A stretch of 64,000 nt of DNA from an uncultured Muribaculaceae bacterium. GTDB lineage: Bacteria; Bacteroidota; Bacteroidia; Bacteroidales; Muribaculaceae. Both the position numbers and the translations under genes were made by a program. Below, in pieces: positions 25,507-35,643 of the stretch (position 1 is the first letter of the stretch; each line of letters starts with the position of its first letter). The notes under the pieces were generated by a model. The model saw nothing but the letters and a program-made list of their open reading frames with translations. It had not been told where the DNA came from and did no database searches. The stretch covers positions 57,076 to 121,075 of the forward strand of contig CAJTXU010000001.1 in the NCBI GenBank assembly GCA_910584125.1, in the 5' to 3' direction.

Positions 25507-26283
25507 TTATCTTAACGTGAGCCAGATGAGCAGCGCCAGCATCACCGCGATGAAGGCGATGAGCAGGTAGTAGATCTGGGCCGAGCTGCGGCGCTCCACT
25601 GCGAGCTGGACGTCGGCTATCGACGACATCGACTTGTCGTTGGCCTTGCACTTGTCGGAGATGCGGCGCAGACGCGGCAGCGACGTGGGCAGGTGGTCGA
25701 GCACCTCGCCCAGCACGAGGCCGTAGCTGCGTATGTCGGCCGCGCTGTCGTCGCGGCTCATGCGCGACTGCGAGTCATAGCCGACGTCAATAAGCTTCAG
25801 GTTCTCGTTGTATTCGGTGAAGATTATCGTGTCGGGCGTGATCGGGTCGTGCGCCACATGGTTCTCCTGGATATACTGCATGGCGTCGAGCAACTGCGTC
25901 TGCAGCCGGTGCACTATCTTGGGCGTCAGCCGCTTCTCGTCGATGAGGCGCCGCAGCGAATAGCCGTAGACGTCATCGGTGATTATGGCCATGCCCACTC
26001 CGGGGATTTCCTCGAAGTCATTGACCATAACGATGTTGGGATGCGCCAGATTGTAACGGGTCTCGAACTCCTGGCTGATCATCTCGCGGAACTCCGGCTT
26101 GTCGGCATACTCGGGTTTGAGGGCTTTGAGCATCACCCACTTGCCATGCTTGCGCACGGTGTACACGTTGTAATATTTGTCGCTCCATTCGGGGAGCAGC
26201 GTGAGATCCGACCATTTTCCGGTCGGGTCGTCGATGGGGATTTTCTTCTCCTCCTTGCTGATGTATGCTTTGCTTTGGTCCAA
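25507..26283 (-). CDS. Membrane-anchored kinase-like protein, probably a pseudokinase
   Basis: About 258 residues show a protein-kinase fold with a C-terminal membrane anchor (YLLIAFIAVMLALLIWL). The ATP-lysine region is WVMLKAL. The catalytic loop, normally HRDxKPxN, reads HDPITPDTI, so the catalytic Asp and Lys are missing. The DFG position reads DVG and keeps its Asp. I start it at the TTG at 26283, 20 bp after serS, because the only ATG upstream (26343) lies inside serS and gives an atypical N-terminus. It may act as a scaffold or sensor rather than as an enzyme, which is inference. Confidence 0.7.
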   Translation of the reverse strand: MDQSKAYISKEEKKIPIDDPTGKWSDLTLLPEWSDKYYNVYTVRKHGKWVMLKALKPEYADKPEFREMISQEFETRYNLAHPNIVMVNDFEEIPGVGMAIITDDVYGYSLRRLIDEKRLTPKIVHRLQTQLLDAMQYIQENHVAHDPITPDTIIFTEYNENLKLIDVGYDSQSRMSRDDSAADIRSYGLVLGEVLDHLPTSLPRLRRISDKCKANDKSMSSIADVQLAVERRSSAQIYYLLIAFIAVMLALLIWLTLR

Positions 26284-26303
26284 GGCGGTCGGTGTTGAGG
26301 TTA

Positions 26304-27575
26304 TTAGTCTATGATGTCGAATCCGCAGTAGCGGCGCAGGCATTCCGGTATTACAATGCCCTCGGGAGTCTGATTGTTCTCAAGCAGGGCGGCCATGATG
26401 CGCGGCAGGGCGAGCGCCGAGCCGTTGAGCGTGTGGCAGAGCTGAATCTTCCTGTCGGCGCCGCGGTAACGGCATTTGAGGCGGTTGGCCTGGTAGGTCT
26501 CGAAGTTGGATACCGACGACACCTCGAGCCAGCGCTTCTGGGCCGCGCTCCACACCTCGAAGTCGAACGTTATGGCCGACGTGAAGCTCATGTCGCCGCC
26601 GCAGAGACGCAGGATGTGCCAGGGGAGTCCGAGTTTCTCGAGCAGTCCCTGCACGTGGTCTTTCATCTCCTCGAGCGCGGCATATGAGTTCTCGGGCTTC
26701 TCGATGCGCACGATCTCGACCTTGTCGAACTGATGGAGACGGTTCAGGCCGCGGACATCCTTGCCATAGCTGCCGGCCTCGCGGCGCCAGCAGGGCGAAT
26801 AGGCGCAGTTCTTCTTGGGAAGCTCGGCCTCGGGGATGATGACGTCACGGTATATGTTGGTCACGGGCACCTCGGCCGTCGGGATCAGGTAGAGGTTGTC
26901 GATGTTGACGTGATACATCTGGCCCTCCTTGTCGGGGAGCTGGCCGGTGCCGTAGCCCGACGCCTCGTTGACCACGAAGGGGGGCTCGACCTCTGTGTAT
27001 CCTGCCTTCCAGGCCTCGTCGAGGAAGAACTGTATCAGGGCGCGCTGCAGGCGGGCGCCCTTGCCGATGTAGAATGGGAAGCCTGCGCCTGTCACCTTGA
27101 CGCCGAGCTCGAAGTCGATGATGTTGTATTTCTTGGCCAGGTCCCAGTGAGGCAGTGCGTCTTCGGGCAGGGCGGGAATCTCGCCGCCTGTCTTCTCGAC
27201 GACGTTGTCGGCGGCCGTGAGGCCTTCGGGCACTGCGGCGCAGGGGAGGTTGGGTATCGTGAGCAGCAGATTGTGCACTTCGCGCTCGCACTCTTCGAGA
27301 CGGTCGTGCATCCGCTTGGTGTCGGCCTTGATCTCGGCCACGCGAGCCTTCGCGCGCTCGGCCTCGTCGTCCTTGCCCTCCTTCTTTAGGGCACCGATCG
27401 AGGCGGCGAGCTTCTTGAGCTCCGAGGCATCTGAGTCGGTCTTCTGCTGCAGGCGGCGGCGCTCGGCGTCGATGTCGAGGACTTTCTTGATTATCTCCTT
27501 GCCGTTGAAACCTTTGACGGCGAGACGGGCGACCACGAACTCAGGGTCGGCCTTGATGGTCTGTAATGTAAGCAT
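26304..27575 (-). CDS. serS: Seryl-tRNA synthetase
   Basis: This 423-residue class II aminoacyl-tRNA synthetase charges tRNA-Ser. Its N-terminal coiled-coil arm spans about 28-105 (KVLDIDAERRRLQQKTDSDA and on). The catalytic domain carries motif 2 (CWRREAGSYGKDVRGLNRLH) and motif 3 (NGSALALPRIMAALLEN). The VSSVSNFETYQANRLKCRYR segment is typical. Length and ends match the family. It starts 4 bp after yqeY. Confidence 0.97.
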   Translation of the reverse strand: MLTLQTIKADPEFVVARLAVKGFNGKEIIKKVLDIDAERRRLQQKTDSDASELKKLAASIGALKKEGKDDEAERAKARVAEIKADTKRMHDRLEECEREVHNLLLTIPNLPCAAVPEGLTAADNVVEKTGGEIPALPEDALPHWDLAKKYNIIDFELGVKVTGAGFPFYIGKGARLQRALIQFFLDEAWKAGYTEVEPPFVVNEASGYGTGQLPDKEGQMYHVNIDNLYLIPTAEVPVTNIYRDVIIPEAELPKKNCAYSPCWRREAGSYGKDVRGLNRLHQFDKVEIVRIEKPENSYAALEEMKDHVQGLLEKLGLPWHILRLCGGDMSFTSAITFDFEVWSAAQKRWLEVSSVSNFETYQANRLKCRYRGADRKIQLCHTLNGSALALPRIMAALLENNQTPEGIVIPECLRRYCGFDIID

Positions 27576-27579
27576 TTCT

Positions 27580-28032
27580 TTACTGATTGAGGAGTTTCTT
27601 GACGGTTTCGGAAATCGCGCGGCCCTCGGCGCGGCCGGCGAGACGCTTGGAGGCGACGCCCATCACCTTGCCCATGTCGCGGGGTCCGGCGGCGCCGGTC
27701 TCGGCGATGACGGCACGCAGCTCGGCCTCGAGCTCGTCGGCGCTCAGCTGCTTGGGGAGGTACTCTTCGAGCACGGCGGCCTCGGCCAGCTCGTTCTCGG
27801 CCAGCTCGGGGCGGTTGTTGTCGGTATATATCTTCGCGCTTTCCTTGCGCTGCTTCACCATCTTGACGAGAATCTTGGTGGCGTTCTCGTCTGTAAGTTC
27901 TCCGTTCGCCCCTTTGGCCGTCTTGGCCTCAAGGAATTCTTTCTTTGCGCCGCGGAGAGCCTCCAGGCGCACCTTCTCGCGAGCGAGCATCGCCTTCTTG
28001 ATGTCCTCGCTGACCCTGTCGAAAAGATTCAT
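27580..28032 (-). CDS. yqeY: GatB/YqeY domain protein
   Basis: This 150-residue protein is of the YqeY type, which shares the tail domain of GatB and is thought to act on tRNA or amidotransferase complexes. It starts MNLFDRVSEDIKKAMLAREK and carries the family features LRGAKKEFLEAK, YLPKQLSADELEAELRAVI and MGKVMGVASKRLAGRAEG. It is the first gene of the cluster that runs through serS to the esterase and has a -7 box about 95 bp upstream. Confidence 0.93.
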   Translation of the reverse strand: MNLFDRVSEDIKKAMLAREKVRLEALRGAKKEFLEAKTAKGANGELTDENATKILVKMVKQRKESAKIYTDNNRPELAENELAEAAVLEEYLPKQLSADELEAELRAVIAETGAAGPRDMGKVMGVASKRLAGRAEGRAISETVKKLLNQ

Positions 28033-28127
28033 ATCTATTGTCTGTCTATAAGTTTCAGCCTCATAAGAGACATGCGCCGCTAAGAGTCCTCATGGCTCGT
28101 CCCGACGTTCGCGTCCCTATTAACTTG

Positions 28128-28135
28128 CAAAGTTA
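28128..28135 (-). promoter_or_regulatory. -7 promoter box (TAACTTTG) of the yqeY-serS cluster
   Basis: On the minus strand the sequence matches TAnnTTTG. It lies 95 bp upstream of the ATG at 28032, behind an AT-rich stretch. No TTTG is seen at the usual -33 spacing. Confidence 0.5.
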
Positions 28136-28457
28136 TAAAAAAAATCGAAATTAGCCGCCATAAGCCGCCTAAAAAAAGCAATCTCGCGACAATGTCTTGA
28201 ATCAACTCCAATTTCAGAGTCCTAATCCGAAAATAAATATGTTCTTTCTGGATTTTAATGGAATATTTGGAGCAAAGCCAAACTTCCGTGGAAGGAATCT
28301 GTGCAGGAGATCCCCCTGTAGGGTCGCGGCCTGCCGCGACGCGCATCACCCCAAATCGGTCGCGCTTGCTGAATTTTGGCAACTGCCTACAACAGAAACG
28401 CAACTTGTCGACAATGGGTCGCCGTGCGTAAATGGTTTTCGAACAGGCATAAACGGG
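28136..28457. other. Intergenic region with a GC-rich palindrome
   Basis: There is no convincing gene here. At 28323-28340 GTCGCGGC and GCCGCGAC form a perfect 8-bp stem around CT, in the setting TGTAGG-palindrome-GCGC. The element looks like a REP-type intergenic palindrome rather than a terminator. Confidence 0.5.
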
Positions 28458-28491
28458 AGAACGGCCAAACCCCGGCGGGGTCGACCGTTCT
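28458..28491 (-). terminator. Putative terminator of the small lipoprotein gene
   Basis: AGAACGG and an inner CCCC pair with GGGG and CCGTTCT around a short loop, with an internal bulge. It lies about 40 bp downstream of the stop at 28532. A T tract is nearly absent, so the call is moderate. Confidence 0.5.
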
Positions 28492-28531
28492 GCTTACGTT
28501 GACTTTCGTCAAGCTGTTCGCTGGGCGCGAT

Positions 28532-28744
28532 TTACTTTGCGCTGTCTGCGGCGGGAGCTGCCTCAACAACCTCAGCTGTCTCAGCTACAACGGCTGTCTC
28601 GCTGTCGTTGGCAACTACGGCTGTCTCTTCAACAACCTCCATTGCTACGCTCTCAGAATCTGTTGCCTCAGCTGCCTTCTTGCCACCGCAAGAAACGAGT
28701 GCTACGCTGCAAAGAACAGCAAGCGAAAAAAATACTTTCTTCAT
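28532..28744 (-). CDS. Small Val/Glu/Ala-rich lipoprotein
   Basis: This 70-residue lipoprotein has a typical signal sequence (MKKVFFSLAVLCSVALVSC) with the lipid-bearing cysteine at residue 19. An acidic, low-complexity tail follows, made of short VVAxxE-type repeats. It has its own promoter (complete -33/-7 pair) and a downstream hairpin, so it is a real gene and monocistronic. Small lipoproteins of this kind are often abundant envelope proteins; a function cannot be assigned. Confidence 0.8.
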   Translation of the reverse strand: MKKVFFSLAVLCSVALVSCGGKKAAEATDSESVAMEVVEETAVVANDSETAVVAETAEVVEAAPAADSAK

Positions 28745-28796
28745 CTCTGTTAAAATTTAAAATAATAAAACAATGTATTTGCTATCAAAAACGATG

Positions 28797-28828
28797 CAAA
28801 GTTAATATTTATTTTTTTATCCGCGCAA
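28797..28828 (-). promoter_or_regulatory. Promoter of the small lipoprotein gene (TTG-N21-TAACTTTG)
   Basis: The -7 box TAACTTTG is preceded on the minus strand by TTG at a spacing of 21 bp, close to the Bacteroidota consensus. The spacer is AT-rich. The ATG at 28744 lies 52 bp downstream of the box. Confidence 0.7.
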
Positions 28829-28866
28829 GTTTTTGAACGATTTTTTTCTTGTTTTTCCTGTTTTTA

Positions 28867-28900
28867 CCCCGATTTTAACATTTTTAAGTTAAAATCGGGG
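28867..28900 (-). terminator. 13-bp hairpin terminator after the GH13 gene
   Basis: CCCCGATTTTAAC pairs perfectly with GTTAAAATCGGGG around an 8-nt AT loop. It lies 21 bp downstream of the amylase stop codon. The stem itself is T-rich, and there is no further T tract on the minus strand. Confidence 0.7.
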
Positions 28901-28921
28901 CAATTTTACAGGATTTGTTGC

Positions 28922-31711
28922 TTATCGCACCTGGACTTTCGCCGTCTTACCGGCTGCACGCACTACGTATGTGCCCGGCTCGACATCGATCGTGGCGTCT
29001 CCGGCAGCTGTCGCTACGGCAATGCCGTCGAGCGAGTATACCTCCACGGCGCCCTCGCAGTTCACGACGCGGACTCCGCCCGGAACGGCGAAGATGCGTG
29101 TGCCCTCCGTAGCCTCGAACACGACGTCATCGATGCCCGAGACGTCCTTGGTCGAGATCACGGCGTAACAGTTGGGCTCGACGGTAACGGTCTTGGCCGC
29201 CGCATCGAAACTCGGGTTGGAGTCGAAGCTCTTCGACGCCACGTGATAGTTGGCGTTTTTGTCGGTCAGGAAGTTGATCGTCACGGTGACGTTCTTTCCG
29301 GCCTCGATGTTGGGGTTGATCACAACATAGAGCTCCTTAGATCCGGAGGTTGTAGCGATGTAGCGACCTGTGCTCCATGTGCCGAGGTTCATCGTGTAAT
29401 CGCCGTTGTCGGTGAAGAGGTCGGGGTGGCCGAGGCGGATGCCGATCATCTCCGAATAGCACTTCACGAGGGCCGCGTTGTCAGGATTGTCGAGAAGGGC
29501 CCAGTTCACGATCTTCGGGCTCGTGTTGTTGCTGCCGCCGTCGGCCTGCTTGGTGCTCTGGGCGTTGCCCATCTCCGAGAACTGCCAGATCATGTGCGAG
29601 CCGGGAACGAGGATCATCTGTGCGGCTGCCGAGCCGAGACGCTGGCAGGACACCTTGAGGTTGCCCTTGACGCCAGTGGCGCCCCACTTGTTCTGCTTGT
29701 AGGCGAGGCGCTCCTCGTCATGGCTCTCGAGATATGCCACGGTGCTGCCGGCCGTACGGCTGTCGCGCAGCGCCCACATACGGTTGAGACTCGAGTTCGA
29801 GTTCCAGCCCATGGCAAACTGACAGCCGGAGTTGTTGACGTTGGCCCAGTTGAGCTCGCCGTCCTCGGCCATCTCGTTCTCCTCCTTGGCGCCGGCCAGA
29901 TTCTCGTTGATGAAATATGCGTCGGGATTGACCTCGCGCATAGCGTCGTGCAGTGCCTTCATGCGGGCCACGCGGCTCGCGTTGTAGGCGTTGGTAGCGT
30001 TGCCGCTGTCGTTGGCATACGACGTGTTGTCGCCGAGTCCCTTCACGAGGTCGAAACGGAAACCGTCAACCTTATATTCAGACAGCCAGAACTGCAGCAT
30101 GTCTCTCCACTGCTGCTGCACGAGGGGATAGCCCTGGTTCCAGTCGTTGAGCACGCTGTAGGCATGAGGAGCCGTCTGGTTGTAGAACGGATTCTCCGCC
30201 ACGGGATACATCTTATACCACGGATGAAGGCCGTCGGACTGGTTGAACACGACGTCGAGTATCACGGCGATGCCCAGCTCGTGGCACTTGTCGATGAACT
30301 CCTTGTAGTCCTGCGGCGTGCCGTAGGCCTTGTCGATTGCGAAATAGAAGTTGGGATTGTAGCCCCAGGAGTTGTTGCCGTTGAACTCGTTGATGGGCAG
30401 AAGCTCGATGGCATTGATGCCAAGGCTCTTCAGATAGGGCAGCTTCTCCATGGCGAGGCGGACGTTGCCGTTGCCGCGCGCCTGACCCTCGGTGCCGGTG
30501 AAGTCACGGAGCAGAAGCTCGTAAATCACGAGGTCGTTCTTCGGTGCGGGCTGGAAGTCGGTGGTGGTCCAGGTGTAGTCGAGCATACCGTCGGCATGCC
30601 ATGCCACAAGCGTGTTGGTGGGCACGAGACCCTCGGGATACGCCGGTTTGTCGGGATAGACCTCCTCCGAGATGTACTTGTCGTTATAGGGGTCGAGCAC
30701 GAGACGGCAGTAGGGATCGCCCACCGCGTTCGAGAGGTCAACCAGATAGTAGTATCCGAACGCCGTGCCTGTCGTGGCGGCGGGCATGGTGACCTTGAAA
30801 TAGCGGAATGTGCCGCCGTCGATCGTGGCGTCCACATAGTCCATCACGTTGGCGTTGTCGGGACGGTAACCGTTCCACGAACCGATCAGCATCAACTTCT
30901 CCTTGCCGGGGGCGGCGAGACAGAAGGTATAGCTGCCGTCGGCGTTCTTGGTCAGGCCCATCGGGGGCACGGTCTGGTCGGCCGCCGGCTGCGAGTCGCG
31001 CGCGTAGACCACGCCGATTGTCTTGGTGAGCGTCTTGCCGTTCTTGGTGGCTACGGCCTTGACCTCGAAGTTGCCGATGGTCTCGAACTTATATGTGGCC
31101 CTGAGCGTCTTGACGCCCGAGCCCTCGCCTATCACGTTGTCGCCGACAAGAATCTTGATGTCGGCCTCCTCGGTGGTGGTGGCCGTGAACGTGATCGGCT
31201 TGGTGTCGGCGCTCACCACGTCGGCGAGGATGCTCTTGCGGAAAGCAAGCTGGAAGCCGCTGTCGAGCACATCGACGAAGATGTCGGCGTTGCCGACGTC
31301 CTTGCCCTCCTTGGTGCCGCCCGTGTTGCGGAACACGAAGCATAGCTTCCTGACTGTCTCGGTGGCGGCCACGCCATAGTACGTGCGGATGTCGCCGATG
31401 TTGAGCTTCCAGAGGTTGGGGCTCACATACTCAAGCTGATACTTGGGGAGGTCTTCCTCCCACGACGGTGCGTATTTCCAATCGGTCACGGTGCCGTCGG
31501 CATCCTCGACCTGGACTCCCGTATGGGCGTAGATGTGGGTCTCGGGGGGCATGTTCATCAGCCCCTGGTTGCCTTCATCGGCATGGAAGAACACCACGAC
31601 GCCTTCCGAATCCTCCTGCAGAGGGGTCGGCTCGGTGGTGACCACCTGGGCGCGTGCGGGCAGCATGCAGGCTAGCACTCCTAGAATCAGAAGTAAAAAC
31701 GATTTCTTCAT
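28922..31711 (-). CDS. Secreted GH13 alpha-amylase-like enzyme with type IX-like tail
   Basis: This 929-residue enzyme has a signal peptide (MKKSFLLLILGVLACMLPARA). N-terminal beta-domains (about 25-350) include a starch-binding-like PGKEKLMLIGSWNGYRPDN segment. The GH13 barrel spans about 385-800. Catalytic residues are D554 in VDGFRFDLVKG (nucleophile), E603 in FINENLAG (acid/base) and D665 in LESHDEERL. A C-terminal beta domain and a sorting-like tail (GTYVVRAAGKTAKVQVR) follow. It should cleave alpha-1,4-glucans such as starch or glycogen at the surface. It is not next to susCD genes, so it is a stand-alone enzyme. Confidence 0.92.
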   Translation of the reverse strand: MKKSFLLLILGVLACMLPARAQVVTTEPTPLQEDSEGVVVFFHADEGNQGLMNMPPETHIYAHTGVQVEDADGTVTDWKYAPSWEEDLPKYQLEYVSPNLWKLNIGDIRTYYGVAATETVRKLCFVFRNTGGTKEGKDVGNADIFVDVLDSGFQLAFRKSILADVVSADTKPITFTATTTEEADIKILVGDNVIGEGSGVKTLRATYKFETIGNFEVKAVATKNGKTLTKTIGVVYARDSQPAADQTVPPMGLTKNADGSYTFCLAAPGKEKLMLIGSWNGYRPDNANVMDYVDATIDGGTFRYFKVTMPAATTGTAFGYYYLVDLSNAVGDPYCRLVLDPYNDKYISEEVYPDKPAYPEGLVPTNTLVAWHADGMLDYTWTTTDFQPAPKNDLVIYELLLRDFTGTEGQARGNGNVRLAMEKLPYLKSLGINAIELLPINEFNGNNSWGYNPNFYFAIDKAYGTPQDYKEFIDKCHELGIAVILDVVFNQSDGLHPWYKMYPVAENPFYNQTAPHAYSVLNDWNQGYPLVQQQWRDMLQFWLSEYKVDGFRFDLVKGLGDNTSYANDSGNATNAYNASRVARMKALHDAMREVNPDAYFINENLAGAKEENEMAEDGELNWANVNNSGCQFAMGWNSNSSLNRMWALRDSRTAGSTVAYLESHDEERLAYKQNKWGATGVKGNLKVSCQRLGSAAAQMILVPGSHMIWQFSEMGNAQSTKQADGGSNNTSPKIVNWALLDNPDNAALVKCYSEMIGIRLGHPDLFTDNGDYTMNLGTWSTGRYIATTSGSKELYVVINPNIEAGKNVTVTINFLTDKNANYHVASKSFDSNPSFDAAAKTVTVEPNCYAVISTKDVSGIDDVVFEATEGTRIFAVPGGVRVVNCEGAVEVYSLDGIAVATAAGDATIDVEPGTYVVRAAGKTAKVQVR

Positions 31712-31793
31712 AAAACGATTATTTTGAGTTTTTCCATTAATTTCAATTTCTCATCGCCGGATCCCAGCCCGACAATTGATATTTTTATCTGAT

Positions 31794-31826
31794 ATCTAAA
31801 ATCTGATATCTGATATCTGATATTTG
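31794..31826. repeat. CTGATAT tandem repeat
   Basis: About four copies of a (AT)CTGATAT unit lie directly downstream of the DUF695 gene stop, between it and the amylase gene. The repeat is non-coding. Confidence 0.75.
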
Positions 31827-31830
31827 CCAA

Positions 31831-32277
31831 TCATCTCTCCTCCTCGTCGGGCGGGATGTATGTCTGCTCGCGTATCGAGCGGTATTCCTCCCACTCCGGG
31901 TCGGCTACGGCCTCGATCTCGAACGGCACGGTCTCCTCTATGTCCTCGAGAGCGCGGTTGAAGATCTTGTTGAATATGCCGAGGTTGCCGGTGTAGAACA
32001 TCCAGTCGCGGCAGCCGTCGCCGGTGATGATCGCCACGAGCCAAGCCGCCTTGTCGCGTCTGAACGTCTCGACGAATGCGTCGTTGACGCGGCCCATCAG
32101 TTCGGCGTCGCCCTCCTCTGGCATTCCGTCGGGCAGCGCATTGTATCGCCACGCCACGCGGATGAGGTTGGGATACTTGCCCGACGTCATCTGCTTGTCG
32201 ATTCCGTCGCGCCCGGTGACTATCACCGTGCGCCCGCTCTCGCCCTCCATCGGGGCGCTCCACCATCTCGCCTCCAT
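31831..32277 (-). CDS. DUF695 domain protein
   Basis: This 148-residue protein matches the DUF695 type, with the WYxAP-like start WWSAPMEGESG, the IRVAWRYN strand and the C-terminal FYTGNLGIFNKIFNRALEDI segment. The function is unknown. It has no signal or membrane segment and is cytoplasmic. It begins 5 bp after the stop of the DUF2027 gene, so the two form an operon. Confidence 0.82.
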   Translation of the reverse strand: MEARWWSAPMEGESGRTVIVTGRDGIDKQMTSGKYPNLIRVAWRYNALPDGMPEEGDAELMGRVNDAFVETFRRDKAAWLVAIITGDGCRDWMFYTGNLGIFNKIFNRALEDIEETVPFEIEAVADPEWEEYRSIREQTYIPPDEEER

Positions 32278-32282
32278 ACCGC

Positions 32283-33005
32283 TCAGTTCTTTGCCCTGCG
32301 CCGGCTGGTCTCAGTGAGCAGCGGAATCTCGAGGGCCGGAGTCTCAAAATACACGCCGGGGCGGAAGCAATGCACCTTATAAAACTTAGTGAGGTCGAGC
32401 TTGCGCGACACGCTCAGCGGCATCTTCACTTCGAAGGGCTTGTCTTTCTTATATGCCAGGGCCTGGAAAACGACCCGCTCGAGCTGCTGCACGGTCTGCT
32501 GGGTGAAGGCCGCCAGCTCCACAAGTTCGTTGGGGGCGGCTACGCCTCTCGCCACGGTCTCCCAGCCTGCGTCGCCGCGACGCAGCAACTGATAGTCGAG
32601 GAAGAAATTCGAATCGTTGACAAGCAACGCGTTGATCTCCGTGGTGGAAAGCTTCTTGATGTCGCGGGGCTCGAAAGCGAGCACCACGGTCATGTCGTCG
32701 CCATATTCGGTCTCCTCCACGGGAAAATCGTCTTCGGGCGCCGACGGCGCGGACGCGACGGGGCGTTCCGGCTCCGGCTTCTCGCGACGGTCGGTGCGCC
32801 CGGTGTCGAACGCCTTCTGGTCGAACATCTTGTGGCCCGGGCCGTCGGGCACATGGCCCGCAGGCAGCACGACCACAAGGTCCGAGACCTGAAACGGCGT
32901 CTCGAAACCGTCGTCGTCGACATATGCTATGCGGCCTTCGACGCGGGTGACCTTGCCGCCACCCACGGCGTTGAGAAATCTCACGGTATCTCCTGGCTGA
33001 ATCAT
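32283..33005 (-). CDS. DUF2027 domain protein
   Basis: This 240-residue protein starts MIQPGDTVRFLNAVGGGKVT, a KOW/SH3-like N-terminal strand pair found in DUF2027 proteins. A Pro/Glu-rich linker follows (about 72-97), and then a globular part rich in beta strands (TVVLAFEPRDIKKLSTTEIN). DUF2027 proteins often also carry a C-terminal Smr domain; none is visible here, so this looks like a short form. The function is unknown. It lies upstream of the DUF695 gene. Confidence 0.82.
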   Translation of the reverse strand: MIQPGDTVRFLNAVGGGKVTRVEGRIAYVDDDGFETPFQVSDLVVVLPAGHVPDGPGHKMFDQKAFDTGRTDRREKPEPERPVASAPSAPEDDFPVEETEYGDDMTVVLAFEPRDIKKLSTTEINALLVNDSNFFLDYQLLRRGDAGWETVARGVAAPNELVELAAFTQQTVQQLERVVFQALAYKKDKPFEVKMPLSVSRKLDLTKFYKVHCFRPGVYFETPALEIPLLTETSRRRAKN

Positions 33006-33106
33006 CTTTATCCTGTTTTGTCTTGTTTTGTCTTGTTTTGTCCCGGTTTATCCTGATAAATTCCGATTTATCGAGATTTATCCCGATTCGTCTCGTTTTA
33101 TCCCGA
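33006..33106. repeat. TTTTGTCTTG / TTTATCCCGA intergenic repeats
   Basis: About 100 bp are made of two related 10-bp themes, first TTTTGTCTTG (three copies) and then TTTATCCCGATTT-like units. They fill the gap between the DUF2027 and phoH genes. No promoter box is obvious. Confidence 0.75.
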
Positions 33107-34066
33107 TTAGTCTTGATTCTCTTCCTCCTCCTCTTCCTTGCGGTTCTCGTAGGCGTCGACTATGCGCTGCACGAGCGGGTGACGCACGATGTCTTTCTTC
33201 TGATACTCGATCACGCCGATGCCCTTGACGTCGCGCAGGATGCGCAGCGCGCTCAGCAGTCCGCTGCGCGTCGACCGCGGCAGGTCGATCTGCGTCACGT
33301 CGCCGGTCACCACCATCTTCGAGTTCATGCCCAGACGCGTCAGGAACATCTTCATCTGCTGGGTGGTGGTGTTCTGAGCCTCGTCGAGTATTATCACGGC
33401 GTCGTTGAGCGTGCGGCCGCGCATGAATGCCAGCGGAGCTATCTGTATCGTGCCGGCGTCCATGTATTCCTTGAGTTTCAGGGCGGGCAACATGTCCTCG
33501 AGAGCGTCGTAGAGAGGCTGCAGATAGGGGTCGATCTTGTCTTTCATGTCGCCGGGCAGGAAGCCGAGCTTCTCGCCGGCCTCGACGGCGGGCCGCGACA
33601 GAATCAGGCGACGGATCTCCTTGTTCTTCAAGGCCCTCACCGCAAGGGCTATCGCTATGTAGGTCTTTCCCGTTCCGGCCGGGCCGAGGGCGAACGTCAG
33701 GTCGTTGTCGTCGAAGCTGCGCACCATGCGCGCCTGGTTGGCGTTGCGGGCCGAGATCGGTTTGCCGTTCTGGCCATAGATTATGACGCCCGAGGCGTCG
33801 CGCTTGGCGGGGGCGTCACCGCGGACGATGTCGATGATCGCCTCCTCGTTGAGGCTGTTGTATTTAGAGGCGTAGGCCTCGATCTCCTTCAGCTTCTTCT
33901 CGAACTGTGCAGTCTCGGTCTCCTCGCCTATCACCTTGACGACGTTGCCGCGCGCCGCCACCCGCAGCTTCGGGAAGAGGTTGCGGATCAGCGATATGTT
34001 GGCATTGTTGGGCCCGTAGAACGTCTGCGGGTCAATGCCGTCGATTATTATGATTCTTTCTATCAT
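33107..34066 (-). CDS. phoH: PhoH family protein
   Basis: This 319-residue cytoplasmic P-loop NTPase is related to helicase-type ATPases and is linked in the family to RNA metabolism. The Walker A motif is LGPAGTGKTYIAIALAV and Walker B is AVIILDEAQNTT. An RNA-binding-like N-terminal domain (about 20-110; GNVVKVIGEETETAQFEKKL) precedes it. I chose the ATG at 34066, which gives the family N-terminus MIERIIIIDGIDPQ; a longer reading would overlap sufB. It follows sufB after 28 bp. Confidence 0.93.
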   Translation of the reverse strand: MIERIIIIDGIDPQTFYGPNNANISLIRNLFPKLRVAARGNVVKVIGEETETAQFEKKLKEIEAYASKYNSLNEEAIIDIVRGDAPAKRDASGVIIYGQNGKPISARNANQARMVRSFDDNDLTFALGPAGTGKTYIAIALAVRALKNKEIRRLILSRPAVEAGEKLGFLPGDMKDKIDPYLQPLYDALEDMLPALKLKEYMDAGTIQIAPLAFMRGRTLNDAVIILDEAQNTTTQQMKMFLTRLGMNSKMVVTGDVTQIDLPRSTRSGLLSALRILRDVKGIGVIEYQKKDIVRHPLVQRIVDAYENRKEEEEEENQD

Positions 34067-34094
34067 CTGTATTAGCGGCAGAGGCTTGCGCGGG

Positions 34095-35570
<1,476 letters not shown>

Positions 35571-35635
35571 GTCTTATAACACCGGTTTGGGAACTCGGAT
35601 GCGGCCACGCGCCGCACCTCCTAATTATTATTACG

Positions 35636-35643
35636 CAAAGTTA
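35636..35643 (-). promoter_or_regulatory. -7 promoter box (TAACTTTG) of sufB
   Basis: On the minus strand it matches TAnnTTTG, 65 bp upstream of the sufB ATG. A T-rich stretch lies at the -33 position without an exact TTTG. Confidence 0.5.

Noticed and set aside
26284..26343. ATG start at 26343 for the pseudokinase
   Set aside because: It lies inside serS and adds an N-terminus with no family character. The TTG at 26283 fits the spacing better, though this is not certain.
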